Shown here: positions 41,350-53,954 of the stretch, one piece after another
Numbering within the stretch: the stretch's first letter is position 1
How the letters are laid out: the number at the start of each line of letters is the position of its first letter
Source of the DNA: Chrysogorgia sp. JL179-B06
Lineage: Eukaryota > Cnidaria > Anthozoa > Scleralcyonacea > Chrysogorgiidae
NCBI GenBank assembly: GCA_035772405.1
Contig: JAYKKM010000250.1
Location: 874,001-938,000 of the forward strand
Length of the DNA stretch: 64,000 nucleotides
Direction: 5' to 3'
Translations under genes and position numbers: made by a program
Notes under the pieces: model-generated
Told to the model about the DNA's origin: nothing
Seen by the model: the letters and a program-made list of their open reading frames with translations, nothing else
Databases searched by the model: none

Positions 41350-41517
41350 AAAGGAAAATTGGGGTTAGAGAGGGATAATTTGGCAGTGCAAGGGGTTAAG
41401 TTAGGATTATTAGGGTTAGGAATTGTGATTGGGACGTACGTACTATAAACGGCTTTTTGGTGGTTACATTTGGCGTTTAAATTTAAATTGACGTCAGCGC
41501 GACAAACGTACCTTTAC

Positions 41518-41600
41518 GCCGCCGCCTCCGCCCCCCCGAAAACCGAAAGCGTTTTTTTTGGGGGGCGGCTTTGGGTTTTCGGAGCGGGCGGGCGGCGTAC
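41518..41600. repeat. GC-rich imperfect hairpin
   Basis: ccgcccccccgaaaacc and gggttttcggagcgggcgg are imperfect inverted repeats around a T-rich, G-rich centre, unlike the AT-rich surroundings. It follows a tgacgtca site (about 41490). Confidence 0.5.
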
Positions 41601-41659
41601 TAGAAGTTGCAGAACCTCTGGACTAAAGCATCAAATTATACAGACTTTTTTCAGCTGAT

Positions 41660-43580
41660 TTCAAGCCGTAATTGTAGACTGCAGTGTTAACGGGCAAGAA
41701 CAGATACAAATAAAGGTAAATAAATTAATAATTTCTCAAATAATGGCTAATAATAGTACACTGCGAGTCTGTGTTGAGCAATTCTGTGTTTTACTAACTT
41801 CTCGAGTGCCATTATAACTCGATAATCACACAAGACAAAGCTTTTTATTCCTTTTATAAAATAACACCATTAAAATAACACTAAAAGCCCATGAAAAATG
41901 CAGATTTAACTGTTATAAGCGGCGTTGCTATGTGCGTTGCTAGGAAACATGTTAGCGATTTTAGCGATGAAAATGTATTCAACGTTGCAGTTAAAACATT
42001 CTCTTGTGTTAGTATCTTGATTAGTCTTGTATCCAGGTATTCTTTGACTTCCTTTTGTGATTTACACTACGTCAAAAACGACAAAATCTACGCGAGGAAC
42101 ACGTCAGCTTAGCTATGCTTTAATATTGACTTATAATGACACGGTTTTTTATCTCAATCAGACAGCGTTTTGTCGCTCATTTACTTCCGATTATTTTATA
42201 ATACTAGATATATTGCATGGATGTGTCAGCTCAACCAACAAGCAGGTGAAGTGCACCCTTGATCAATGTGGTGATAATGTGATATAATTTACTGTAATGC
42301 AATGTTGTGCTTTTAATTTTTGTATGGGCATAAAGGCATTTGTACATTTGAGTGGTGTAAACATGCATTGTACAGGTTTATAGACCTACACATGTTATGC
42401 CTGGCCTGGCCTCCACTTAGTGTTTCTGGGGAAACACTTTTCTCCTTGCAATAGAACTGCATATGCAATGCCGGTTTTATATATATATTTAAGCTACTCT
42501 TGTTGAAGTGCTTTCTGAAGGATATATAAAGTAGATATATAGAGTACAAACAAACAATCAAATGTAAAATTAATATAATATGTGTGATCACTCGAACTAA
42601 AAGTATTACCTTCATCAACAAATCTGGCAACACACTAATTGGGCATGCACCACAAGAGCATTTATATGTGCATTTTTTTAAATTGGGGCAATAAAATGAT
42701 TCTGGACATATAAATTAAACAGCTTTATTCCCATGGAACTGAACCTGAGAGACTTTTTTTGAATATCATCATCTTGTAATCTGTTATAAATAGGGCTTCA
42801 CTTTTGTAACTATAATGTGTCATTTTGATAAAGGAGCAGGGTCCCGACACATTAAAAACTAAGCAAATGTGTTCAGAGTATTTTTTGAAGGTGCGGTATA
42901 TAATGTTTATAAACCTGAACAGAAGAAGATATATGCCATAGAATCTGTTTATATGCCCTGGGATTATACAACTTACTTCCAAAGGGGTTTTGAGTGGGAG
43001 AGATTATAAACGGTATAGAAAAATGTTTCAAAATACATAACAGGCAATCTGTTGGCACTTTTTTACTCAGTTTTTGCTTAATAATAATAGTAACAAATAA
43101 TGTTGTACTTAATAATAGTAACAAATATTAACTAGAATTTATAATAATGTGAAAAATGATGCCCTGTATTATATATAGCAAAACCAGCTAGACACGTTAT
43201 GTAGCAGCCTCAAAATGATTAATTGTGAGCAGTGAGATACTTTTTGTACGCTTTGAGTTTTGAGTGCTTTGATTGAATAATCCCAAAGATATATATACAT
43301 GCATTTTCAGTAAGTTATTATACAGTGTGACATCACAGTGAGGATCCGGCCTTTACATATGAAACAAATCTTAATCATTGCAGGTTGATATAATAATGCA
43401 CCCAAATTAAAAAGTAAACACTTTGAGTTATTTAGTTATTTAGTTTGATGTCTAATTATGAAACAATGAAATTCAGAACAACACAAGCTTGATAGTTTAA
43501 AGGCTCTCAGAGATACATGTAGTGTTTTCTATAAAGTCCATTCGATTGGCAAATCAATGGGTTATTGATTTTTGTCGCCT
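41660..43580. other. Non-coding
   Basis: Several open frames of 70-100 codons occur on both strands without recognisable motifs and are probably chance. Confidence 0.35.
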
Positions 43581-43587
43581 ATTACGG

Positions 43588-43622
43588 TGGGCGAGGGGTT
43601 GTTGCGTACACGTATTTCTAGT
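43588..43622. repeat. Inverted copy of the 14210-14244 module
   Basis: gggcgaggggttgttgcgta followed by cacgtatttctagt is the reverse complement of the 14.2-kb module with one mismatch. It abuts the Crypton-like fragment. Confidence 0.6.
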
Positions 43623-43639
43623 AACAATATAACACATAC

Positions 43640-43903
43640 ATGTCAAAAACCGAGTTGGATACTTGTGTGAAGCTGTTTTATACGTCTACTAGACAAAAAG
43701 ATGGTGCATATTATAAAACAACGAAGTCGATAAGGGCCGCCATTGACTTGTTTCTCAAAAGCCCTCCAAACAACAAAGATTTCACAATAATTGGAGATCC
43801 TACCTTTTCCAAAGCAAATGCTGTCTTAAATGCGTTTGTCAAAGATTTAACAAAATCCGGGAAAATTAGCAGGCACAGTTCACAAAAGATCTATTTCAAG
43901 TAA
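43640..43903 (+). pseudogene. Crypton-type tyrosine recombinase, N-terminal domain fragment
   Basis: The 87-codon frame reads LDTCVKLFYTSTRQKDGAYY, then TKSIRAAIDLFLKSPPNNKD, then NAVLNAFVKDLTKSGKIS. It matches the helical core-binding (SAM-like) domain of Crypton recombinases and their host-derived relatives (KxDGxxY, LxxxxR, AxxKxLxxxGK). The catalytic domain lies 2.4 kb downstream at 46310-47165 after unrelated sequence. Broken element. Confidence 0.6.
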
Positions 43904-44189
43904 ACAAATCCAGCTACTTTTTAGTTCTGGTGAGTTGTGGCATCCTAAAGCAAAAGTCCAGCACAACTATTTCGTATAGTCTGGTTCGTCCTAAGTTTTT
44001 ACTTTGCTCCCAAAAGTTTTTTAAATTTAATTGTTATCTGAGTACTTAAGTGGAACTATTACCGCACTTTTTTGTCTTGTATTAAACTTGAATCTTGTTT
44101 CTTTCGGACTATGTTTTATTCTTTACATTTCATTTTATAGTTCTGTTTTATACTTAATAACCTTAACCTATAGCATACTCACCATATAA

Positions 44190-44410
44190 TATATGTTCAT
44201 CCACTCTTGAAATTCTGCACTCATATCTAGGCAATCCTCACACCGCCAGTCAATTCCTTCGCCAGATCGAACAGCTCTTCTATATTCCTGTTGCAAAATC
44301 CCAGTGTTGCACGTCCTATGTTGCCATTTGTCACAACCATCACACTGCACACCTTCTTGTCATGGTCGGACAGGGTCCTTGCAACGTATGCAACAATCTT
44401 CGGTTGACAT
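44190..44410 (-). pseudogene. PHD-like zinc finger, transposon-associated type
   Basis: ATG at 44410 opens MSTEDCCIRCKDPVRP, then an in-frame TGA, then QEGVQCDGCDKWQHRTCNTG and GIDWRCEDCLDM. C-x2-C, C-x2-C, H-x2-C and W-x-C-x2-C spacing gives a PHD-type double zinc site. Very similar fingers precede MULE/FLYWCH-type transposases in invertebrates (established pattern, recalled). The TGA probably replaced CGA (Arg), a CpG decay signature. No transposase follows. Confidence 0.55.
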
Positions 44411-44866
44411 ATTTAAAATTGTGAACGCGATGAAAACTTTCCTGAAAAAATGTATACTCACAGCCCTATGGAAGTGAATACCTACCGCATCTCTTTTATA
44501 TTGTTTGTATCAAGGCATTCATTTTCAAAAAAAAAGATTGACAAAAGGACTTACAGACAAAAGATATAGGCGCATCTTTTTCAACCTTTTGTGTTCGAAT
44601 TTGAATAGCTTGATACAAAATACGCAATGAATCATATATTTCTATTTATGTTTTGACACCTTTTCAATCAACAACGTGTTTATGCGCGATAACTCATTTT
44701 ACAAGAATTAAGGAAAATATGATGAATCATATTTTATTATGTTTTGCTTTCAATTCATCCAACAACTAGCTTAATATATGGATGATAAAAACGAAATTAA
44801 TAATTAAAATGTTCTAGTACGTTTGATCTTTATTTGCGTTGAATCGTTGATAAATATAATATCGTT

Positions 44867-45790
44867 TGCTTTTCTCGCTAGCGAAAGCTATTGTATTGAC
44901 AAAACATACATCGTCCGTTAGGAATTCATAATTGATGCATTTCAGATATTGGCTGAAAAGGACTAAAGTCAGAAATCCAACAAAGTTTTCTTGTGTTTTT
45001 CAGTTCACCCGATTTTCCTGAAAGCATGCATGGTTGTGTAGCGTGTCAGAAGAAACACTCTCACCCTTACACTGCCGAAGTGATGAAGTCAACCAGAAAA
45101 TGTGTTGACTTGAACGGGTTTGAACTAGAACCTTCGGGATTCCAGTCCGCTGGTCCACCTGCATGTTGACCATTTCTATCTGAAACGTTGTTGCCTTATG
45201 CAGACTTTTCGCAAAAAATATCATTCAGAATAGTGTTTTTTTCTCAGAAATATCACTAATACTTTAAACAACAGACAAACTTTGCTTAACTGGATGACCA
45301 GATATCAGACTTAGTAATTTTCTTTTGTGAGTCATCCAACGATTGTGCTTTTGTTATGGACCGCTTTTGTGCGCGTCATCGCTCAATAAAAATATAGCGT
45401 TTACCGCCGTTGTGCTTTATAGTATTCGATATTGCATTTCTACAAATTATTGATAAACATGCTATAAGAATAATGTGAATATCGCGTAATGAAGGCAAAA
45501 TTCGAGAAACATGGAGGGTATTAATACAATCTTGTCCAAAAATACCAAATCCACATCGCTTCCTACGAAACTTGAGGGTAGCGAAACTACAGTAACTTGA
45601 CATTTAACATGCATTACATTATAAATCTGTGACTCATGATAACATGTTTGACTCATCGTGCAGGTGTTCGTTCGTACTTCGTAATATATTCGTAATATCG
45701 TTTGCTTTTCAAATTTTCTCGCTAGCGAAAGCTATTGTATTGACAAAACATACATCGCCTGTTAGGAATTCATAATTGACGCATTTCATA
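44867..45790 (+). repeat. About 85-bp direct repeat (44867-44946 and 45699-45790)
   Basis: tcgctagcgaaagctattgt, tgacaaaacatacatcg and gttaggaattcataattga occur in both, 832 bp apart, with few differences. They may be ends of the material inserted into the Crypton. Confidence 0.7.
45075..45180 (-). repeat. Possible tRNA-derived SINE head
   Basis: Read in reverse, ggtggaccagcggactggaa resembles a Pol III A box and ggttctagttcaaaccc a B box, but their spacing is short and no cloverleaf can be drawn. Low confidence. Confidence 0.25.
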
Positions 45791-46130
45791 CGATTTAGCA
45801 TTGCTGATTGGAAATGTCTTTTCATGAAGGCTTTCATACACAACAAGTATAAATGATTGATAAAGATGGAAGCTGCATTCATATCAATCATATATTTCTA
45901 GAACTTTGTTAGTAATACCACTGGGATTTACATGTTTTATAAAGTGTACCCGGACGAAAGCTAGCTCTCCATCTTTCACTGGTAAACAAGCGATGACTCG
46001 TATAGAACTTCCTCAATATCACGCTTGCTATATCATATTTGCGCTATCAATATCATATTTGCGCTACTGCGGTAATTTTCTACAAACATTGGTAGCTTAA
46101 TATCCATGGTTCGTATGACGCCACGTGATG

Positions 46131-46182
46131 TTGGCGAACTGACATAAGAACGTTGGCGAACCGAGTCGTTGGCGAAACGATC
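46131..46182 (+). repeat. Three gttggcgaa words at about 20-bp spacing
   Basis: gttggcgaact, gttggcgaacc and gttggcgaaac follow at about 46131, 46153 and 46169. A phased short motif of unknown role. Confidence 0.5.
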
Positions 46183-46309
46183 GGTTACCGGCAGAGAAAA
46201 CCAAATGCAACTGAAGACGTCCATGCTAATGCAGAGATCAACACCTGATGGTAAATAGTTTTTTAAACTCAACGGCGAAGTTCCAGGTTCTCTCCTAGCG
46301 ACAAAAAAA

Positions 46310-47165
46310 CCCATCAAGGAGTCCTCAGCGATCATGAACACGAATCGGAAGGCAAAATCTTTTCTGTTCCTGACTCAAATATCTGCCCAGTCAAAACAAT
46401 CAAGAACTACTTGAAGCTTCTAAATCCTTCCTGTGACTTTCTTTTCCTGCAACCAAAAGATCCAACATGCCAAAATTTTGATGTCAATAACATGGTTTGG
46501 TAGGTGTGCGGTCAAAACGTCCTTGTGTCCTCAGTCGAAACGTCATCAGCTCCTCATCCTGTTACATTATTCACAATGACGGTATTTCTATTGGCATTCT
46601 GTATTAGAACTTGGTCAACAATGAGAAACGAATAGAATGATATTTTATCTTGAACAAAGAATAGACAATTTTGTGAGCAACAACTGTTTTAGCAATAAAT
46701 GTTGCTACAATTAAAACGACAAGCATTCAGTTGAAAAAGAATAGCATGATATATCAATTGTTCAACTCTTCTGTTCTTAGAAACAAAATTCATACAATTA
46801 AACAAAAATCACGATAAAATTCCATCAAAACATTTCATTTAAAAAGTGCTTTTGTTATACCGCAGCATGCCGATTGATTACCGATTTTTCGAGTCATTGC
46901 TCATTGTTAAAAAGCATCAACCAATTGCTCATTGTTAAAAAGCGTTTTGGTATTCCAACTCGCCGTCGACCCTTGGAAACTTGCTTTGTGTTATGAGCAA
47001 GAGAGCAGGAATTGAGTCTCCTTTAACAAATCACTGCATTAGAGCGATATCAGTCACGGTTCTGTCAGATACCCACATTGAAAATCGTCATATAAAGTCT
47101 TTGACAGGCAATAAATCTGACGCTTCCATAGTCTCTTACATAGCCATCTACATGACAATTACTTA
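46310..47165 (+). pseudogene. Crypton-type tyrosine recombinase, catalytic domain fragments
   Basis: The first piece (46310-46500) reads GVLSDHEHESEGKIFSVPDS, then CPVKTIKNYLKLLNPSCDF and FLQPKD. A non-coding gap (46505-46955) follows. The second piece (46957-47165) reads [35 protein letters not shown] (H-x2-R) and [19 protein letters not shown]. The usual His in TGHKS is Asn here, and the nucleophile Tyr may be that of IVSYIA. The first catalytic Arg is not found. Inactive. Confidence 0.65.
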
Positions 47166-47215
47166 ACTGAACACAAAATCACTTCATCTCAACAGTTTGG
47201 CTTTAGACCTAAACT

Positions 47216-50200
47216 ATAATAATAATCTTTATTTCTTGAGCGCCATTTCTTATAAAAACCAAAAGCGCTTTACAATAAAACAGACATAGACTGTAACTAT
47301 AGTAAAATAACTAGATGTAAATGAACTAGTCAAGTGTATAGGCACGTTTAAAAATAAATGTCTTAATACTAGATTTAAAAATATGTAAGGAGTCGATAGT
47401 TCTAATATCCTGTGGTAGCCTGTTCCATAGTAGAGGTGCCATCACTGCAAAGGCTCTCATTCCATATGACTTCAGTCTGTATTTAGGTACTACCAGGAGA
47501 CGTTTGTTAATTGAGCGTAAGCAATCTAGTAGTGGTGTATACAGTTAGTTTCCTGAAGATACAACAGTGCCAGGCCATGAAGTGCTTTGAATGTTATAGA
47601 TAACACTTTGAAATCGATTATTTCGCTTACAGGAAGCCAGTGTAGACCCATAAGAACTGGCGTAATGTGTTCGTATTTCCGGGTTTGGGTAAGAAGACGA
47701 GCTGCGGAGTTTTGTACGTGTTAAGTTTCTCTATGAGATATTGTGGGTGTCCTGAGAGCAGTGAGTTACAGTAGTCCAGTCTCGTAGTAACAAACGCATG
47801 GATTAGGATTTCACAATGTTTGTAAGATAAAAACTTTCTAATAATAGCAATGTTTCTGATGATAAAAACCTGTTCTACATATCATATTAACTTGTTTTTC
47901 CATAGATAGAGTGTTGTCGAACCAGACTCTGATGTTCTTAGCTGACTTAGATGGTTGAATCAGTTCAGTACCAACGTGAATATAATCCAATGAAGGTGAT
48001 AGTTTGTGTCTAGCATTCAGAATAAGAAACTCTGTCTTTTCATTATTTAATCTGAGCTTATTAATGGTCATCCAGTTGTTTATGTCTCTCATACATGCTT
48101 CGGCAATAGACATGGAGTATTCTGGCTCATTGGTGTGTGACGGTTCAAAGGTCGTGTAGATCTGACTGTCATCAGCATAAAAATGGTAATTCATATTGTG
48201 TCGTTTAATTGCGTCTCCAAGAGGGGCTGTATAAAGCAGGTATAAAATGGGCGCAAGGACAGATCCTTGTGGAACGCCACAAGTAAGATCATGATTCACA
48301 GAGCGTTTGCCTTCCACGTATACAAACGACGTCGATCAGACAAATACGACTTGATCCATGCGAGGGCCTTCCCTTTAATGCCAAATCGTCTAGTGAGTAA
48401 TATATCGTGATCTACGGTGTCAAATGCTGACGAGAGATCCAATAACAAAAGAATGACACAGTCATTCTGAACTTTCAGGAGTGCTGTTGCGGTGCTATGT
48501 CCTCGTTTGTATGCAGACTGGAACAGCTCATGTAAGTCACAGTCGTTAAGATGGCAGTTCAATCGAGAAGCAACAACTTTCTCCATGGCTTTAGCTATAA
48601 ACATCAGGTTGGAAATGGGTCTAAAGCTACAGAATAATTGATTATCTAGTGATGGCTTCTTTATCTTAGGTCTCAAAACTGCTTCCTTGAGGTGACTAGG
48701 TACCACTGTTTCTGTAAATGACAGGTTAATAATTCTAGTAATAACTGGTAGTAAAGTATCATAGCAATTCTTCATAATGCTGCCCGGTTATTCCCTAGAA
48801 AAGTGGACAGTTCAGGAGTCGTAGGAGTGAAGAAGTTTAATTCCTGATCTGTATAGTTGGCCATAAAATAGTCTTCACTATCAACAGGCATGGATGAAAA
48901 GCCATTTCTTATAGTTTGTACTTTCTCTGTGAAAAATTCAGCAAACTTGTTAGCAAGACTTAGGGGATCATCGTATGATGGAAGTTTATCCACTGCCTTG
49001 CAATTCAACATCTTGTTCACAGCTGTGAACAAGACACTTTGGTTTGAACTGTTGTCTTCAATAATCGCAGAGCAATATTCCATTTTAGATTGATGAATTA
49101 ACCTAACCTACTCACCAGATTACATTGTGCCACATATAATTCTCTGTTGATCGTGAGCTTGTTCTTACGCCATCGTCGCTCAAGTCGACGTCTCTTAACT
49201 TTCTCATTTCTTATGTCATCGGTGTACCAAGGCGAAGCAGGTCTAATCGTGATAGTGCGTTTTTTGAGAGGTGCATGACATTACAGCCCGTATAACTCTA
49301 CAAGTTCAGCAACATTTAAATTATTATCATCATCCATTAAAGGCAAGTTCCTGATGTCAGTCGTAAAGCGGTTTATGTTCACTGACTTCACTTTCCTATA
49401 GCTGATTTATTTACGGGGGAAACAAGGTTTCTTTAGGGATATCTTACAGTGTACTGCTAAGTGATCAGAAATCATTGGGTCGGTAACACTGAAGTTGGAG
49501 ACAAGATCTTCGTCTCTTCTGGATATTATCAGGTCAAGGTATTATCATTCGATGGGTTGCAACATTAATGTACTGTTGTAAATTAAACATCTCGAGTAAA
49601 TCCAGGAAGCGTAATGCAGATAAATCATTAGGCATGTCCACGTGGAAATTTAGGTCACCAAGGATAATCAAGTGATCGGGAGTGCTAGCTAGCAGTTCCA
49701 GGAAACAACTAAATTCGTCAAAGAATGAACTTATGTTAAGTCTGTTTCTGTTGGAAGGTGGCGGTCTATAAATGACAACCAGCCGCACAGCATGCAAAGA
49801 ATAATTCATCATGTAGTCAGCAACTTCAAACAATTTATACATGTTGGAGGTTGACAAAGTGACTTTAAACTTAAAACATTGTTTATATAATATAGCAACT
49901 CCGCCACCTCTGGTTTTACGAGGGATATGTTGAAATGAATATCCATCAGGACAGATGTCATTTATTATTCTCTGATCGGTCGAGTCTGCTCTTAGCCATG
50001 TTTCCGTAAGGGCCAGAACGCCAATGTTGTAGTCAATAACAAAATCCTTCATAATATGTGATTTGTTGTTTATTGATCTTGCGTTTAAAAGGCAGACATC
50101 GACCATTCGAGATCGAAAAACGGGGACGGGTCGAGGTATCACAATTAAGTTCTCTGTATTTACATATTTCGGTCTGGATGTTGTGGGAGAACGGTGTTTA

Positions 50201-50560
50201 TGTTCACATCATGAAAGCGAAATGGTTTGAATTTTTCGACGGCCACTGCGTGTACCTCTGTATCGGAATAATCCTTGGGCTTTCAGTGTAGAAAAGAGTT
50301 GAGAATAGTTTTGTTTAATAGGATAACAACGAAAATCCAGCAATTCGTTTCGTGAGTAACATACATGGCTTATTAGGATATTGTCGGTTGTTGTTGTCAG
50401 CGACGAAAGGTTGCAACATTGAGGTAAATCAGGTTTTATATGATTCCATGTGGCAACGGGACCAGGGTTCGAAAGCACATCCATGTAGATTGTTATGTCA
50501 ATCGGTGGGTCTTGTCCTGAGATCAGAAGGCAAATCTGTCCGTGTTTCATCCATTTAGTA
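47216..50560 (-). mobile_element. Near full-length CR1/L2-type LINE with 2A-like N terminus
   Basis: Reading down from 50550: MKHGQICLLISGQDPP, then MDVLSNPGP (2A-like, 50481-50458). APE endonuclease at 50142-49534: VDVCLLNARSINNKSHI, GVLALTETWL, RGGGVAILY, LVVIYRPPPS, LIILGDLNFHVD. Linker at 49083-48772 (LANKFAEFFTEKVQTIRNGF). RT at 48775-47838: FRPISNLMFIAKAMEKVVAS, LLDLSSAFDTVDHDILL, CGVPQGSVLAPILYLLYTAP, YHFYADDSQIY. C terminus to about 47330 in other frames (VTTRLDYCNSLLSGHP, LLWNRLPQDIRT). The tail aataaagattattatta ends at about 47216. Four or more frameshifts, but all domains present. Confidence 0.9.
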
Positions 50561-50720
50561 ACAGAGAACTTGGAATTGGAAAAGCCAGCAGACGTCAGAT
50601 GTCAGATTGCATTTCTTCGGCATAGGGCGAGAACACCAAGCTTCAGAAAGCGACAAGACTCGCGATAATCCAAAGGTACTCGACTCCAGAAGATCAATAA
50701 AGTTATAGTCAGTAGGGGGA
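50561..50720. other. Short junction between two LINEs
   Basis: 160 bp with no recognised content; one LINE points left, the next right. Confidence 0.3.
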
Positions 50721-51850
50721 TCACTCCAGTATGAGAAATATTGAAGTTAAAAAGACAAAACATACTAAAATAGAACATAAGCCTCGAGGGCAAAGAAAAC
50801 GTGGCAGCCATTCTAGGCGCCGATATGCTGATAACGGTCTTGTCACAGCCTCTGTTTTCCTGGATTGGAAGGCCTTCAACACAGTTGACCATGGTATTTT
50901 ATTGCATAAATTGAAATCTATTGGCTTGGATAATAACTCGTTAAGTTGGTTCCAGTCATACCTTACCTCTTGTCGACAAATAACAGCAATTAACGACCAG
51001 TTCTCCAACTCCTTACCAGTGTCAGTTGGTGTTCCACAACATATCGTCAAACACTGCAAAATAATATCGTCAACCAAATGACGATATCACTAAGAAACTG
51101 TTATTTATTCTCCTCACCATCTCGCGCCTACTACCGTGATCCGTGGATTAAAATATCCAAGATACTTGGCGTGTCAATCGAACAAGCTAAACGGACAACC
51201 CAATCGAGAGAGAATTTCGCTGAGCTGCTTCATCGCCAATTTGGGTGGAAGAGCTCAACTCTATAACGAATATGTCGTTGCATGGAGGATTACTCAGGAT
51301 CAGGAGGATTTCTCCGAAAATCTCTCCTGGTCTGACCATTTGGACAAAATATCGTATTGGGCTGTTAAGAAGAGTTAAAGTGCTGATTCCAACTAAAGCT
51401 CCCTTACTGTATACAATGCTCTCATTCTCCCACTGTTCGATTATGCAAATATTATATGGGGTGACAAAAATAACTCTCTCTTATGGACCAATTACAAATT
51501 CTCCAGAAACTACACTGGCATCCACTTATGTACTGGCGCTATTTACATTGTATCATAACCATTTGCAACTGTAAAATTAATTTAATTTAACAGATTTCGA
51601 CTTCGAAATGACAAAAACTAATCATACATATAACACGCGACGCAAGGATGACATCTACCTCAGTAAACCACCGAAGTCAAATTGGGGGAAGCAGAAACTT
51701 TTTTATCATGCTTGTAAATAATATAATGCTTTGGACCCCAATATTAAATCACTCGAACTATTAGCTACATTTAGAAACGAACTCCTAAAGTTACCATGTC
51801 CATATGAAGATTACTGTTTAACCTACGTAACCTTATTTGTAATATAATGA
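50721..51850 (+). pseudogene. LINE RT fragments (different family)
   Basis: 50810-51040 reads VTASVFLDWKAFNTVDHGIL, then LSWFQSYLTSCRQITAIND and LPVSVGVPQ. A foreign-looking 230-bp piece follows (SKILGVSIEQAKRTTQSREN). It resumes at about 51320 with LSWSDHLDKIS, LIPTKAPLLY, ALILPLFDYANIIWGDKNNS and, near 51600-51830, NHTYNTRRKDDIYLSKPPKS. The YADD region is missing. Decayed copy. Confidence 0.75.
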
Positions 51851-53954
51851 TTTTATTAAATTACTGTTTTGCAATTATTGTTAAAAACAAAACTGAATGC
51901 TACAGTATTAACAACGAAGTATAAGTATTTACATGAAGGTTCAATAACAAATATACAATAAGATCAATACAAGAAACTAGGTCCCCAAAAGTTTTATAGA
52001 ATTATGTATCATATAAAATAAAACTGTAGTATAACACAACTTTAATGCCGTTCAGAATTTTAAATCGCTTGCTTATAAAGCTGCAGTATTATTAATAGTT
52101 AATATAGTGTTAGTTAGAAAAACAATTATTGATCTTTATTTTAATCACAAGGTTGATAAAGCTGACAAGTTGGACAGAACATTATGGCAAAGTATGGATA
52201 AAATTTCACTGGCTAATGCCCTATGATTATTGGGAACAAACAAAAAATCCTAATAGAGTTATTGCCACAAAACGATGAAAATAAATGAAATAAATGATGA
52301 TGAACAATAAACATTATAAAAGTAAATTTTAGTATCCAGATGAGAAAGAAACAACAGAAAATAATAGTTTGGTGTTTTGACGAAGTTAAAAGAAGCAATT
52401 AAGTCCAAAGACCAAGAAATACAAAATTGATTTTGTAATAAAAAGTGCCATATAATGTACTACATAATAACTTACCTGTACACTTGCGGAGTTTGAATGT
52501 GATTGGACGTGATTTTGTCAATGAAATTTGGGACAATCGATTGTGAGTCGGCTGGATGTTGTGATTGAAGCTTCCATCCTTTCCATTTCTTTGTATTTAA
52601 AACAGATTTTGTTGTAACTTGTCATAGATTTATACAATGGTAATTGTAGTAAATCCAAACAGAGGGCGGATTCTGGGTACACGTTTTAGTACTAATAATA
52701 TATATAACATAACATAATATAATATTATAATAATAATATAATAATAATAAAATATAATAACACTAATAGTTATAGTTTGATTTGGCTTCCTGTGGTGAGA
52801 CTCACTCTTGGTCATGAAGTAGTTAGACTATTAAAAATATTTTACGTGTCAAAAACCCCATCCCTTGATCTTTTAAAAAATCAAATTCCCTGTCTCAGAA
52901 AAAGTAAATCAGTTAATATCTGTCAGTGTCCCAACCCCCACCCTGGGTTATTAATATTGATAGGTACATCACAAAATAGTTATGCAGGCAGTTTCAAATG
53001 CTCTTAATTTGACAGTTCATATTATTGGAACAGCACCAAATTTCTCCAAGGCTACAATTTAATATACAGCCAATAAATGGCCAAGGAACAAGGCATGTCT
53101 TTATTGGGCATATAGAGGAAATTCGTTACTGTTTCAACAATAGAAACGAATCAATCTAACAGTGCTTATCAATCTAACAGTCGCAACCACCATACAAAAC
53201 AAAGTAATACAGACAATTTCTCTAATACAAGCTGTCAAATCGGTACTCTTATTAATATTTAATGCTGAACAGCTCATTTAAAATTTCAAATAATCAAATA
53301 CTGATAAAATTACCATGAAGTTAAATAGCGAAACAGAACGTAAACAATACGCTTTAGTACAGGACTCTAATTTCTAACAAAATAATCTCACAGATTATGT
53401 TCCATTTATAACAGAGACTCGGAAGATAAATATAAAATACGCTGCGCTTTACCAGACTGTCCTGACAACACAACGTGAATAAATATCCTGAATGTCAGAC
53501 CTTTTAAATTTTATATCCAGGCTCGTCTTCCCCTAACTGTAACAGACAACGAATTATTTCTCCTACACCATATTTAATATTTAAGTCCACAAAATCTCTG
53601 TTTCGAGAAGACTATATCGCTCTCGCTCCTTGGGTCAGCCATGTTTTGATATTTCGATAAAATCAAAATTCATACTCGCGCAGTAGCATGTTAGCATAAA
53701 AACCCGGGGGGACACATCTTATATTCGAGACATATGAAATATTCGAGATAACGAAATCAAACTACGTTACAATTTGACATGTAAAAAACCCATCGATAAC
53801 TCACTTAACGGTCTGCTGTCATCGTTCAGGACCTTCGCATTCACTTTTCCAGTGACATTAGTAAATTCATGGTAAATTGGAGTACCAAAACACTACGAAA
53901 TAATGTCGCCACAACCCCCGGAACTCTCAGATGTTAACACTATCGTCGCTGACT
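51851..53954. other. AT-rich non-coding stretch
   Basis: A low-complexity (taa/tat)n block occupies 52690-52765. No gene, tRNA or element end recognised. Confidence 0.4.

Noticed and set aside
40440..41425. Telomere-like ttaggg words
   Set aside because: Only isolated, degenerate single copies; not an interstitial telomeric array.
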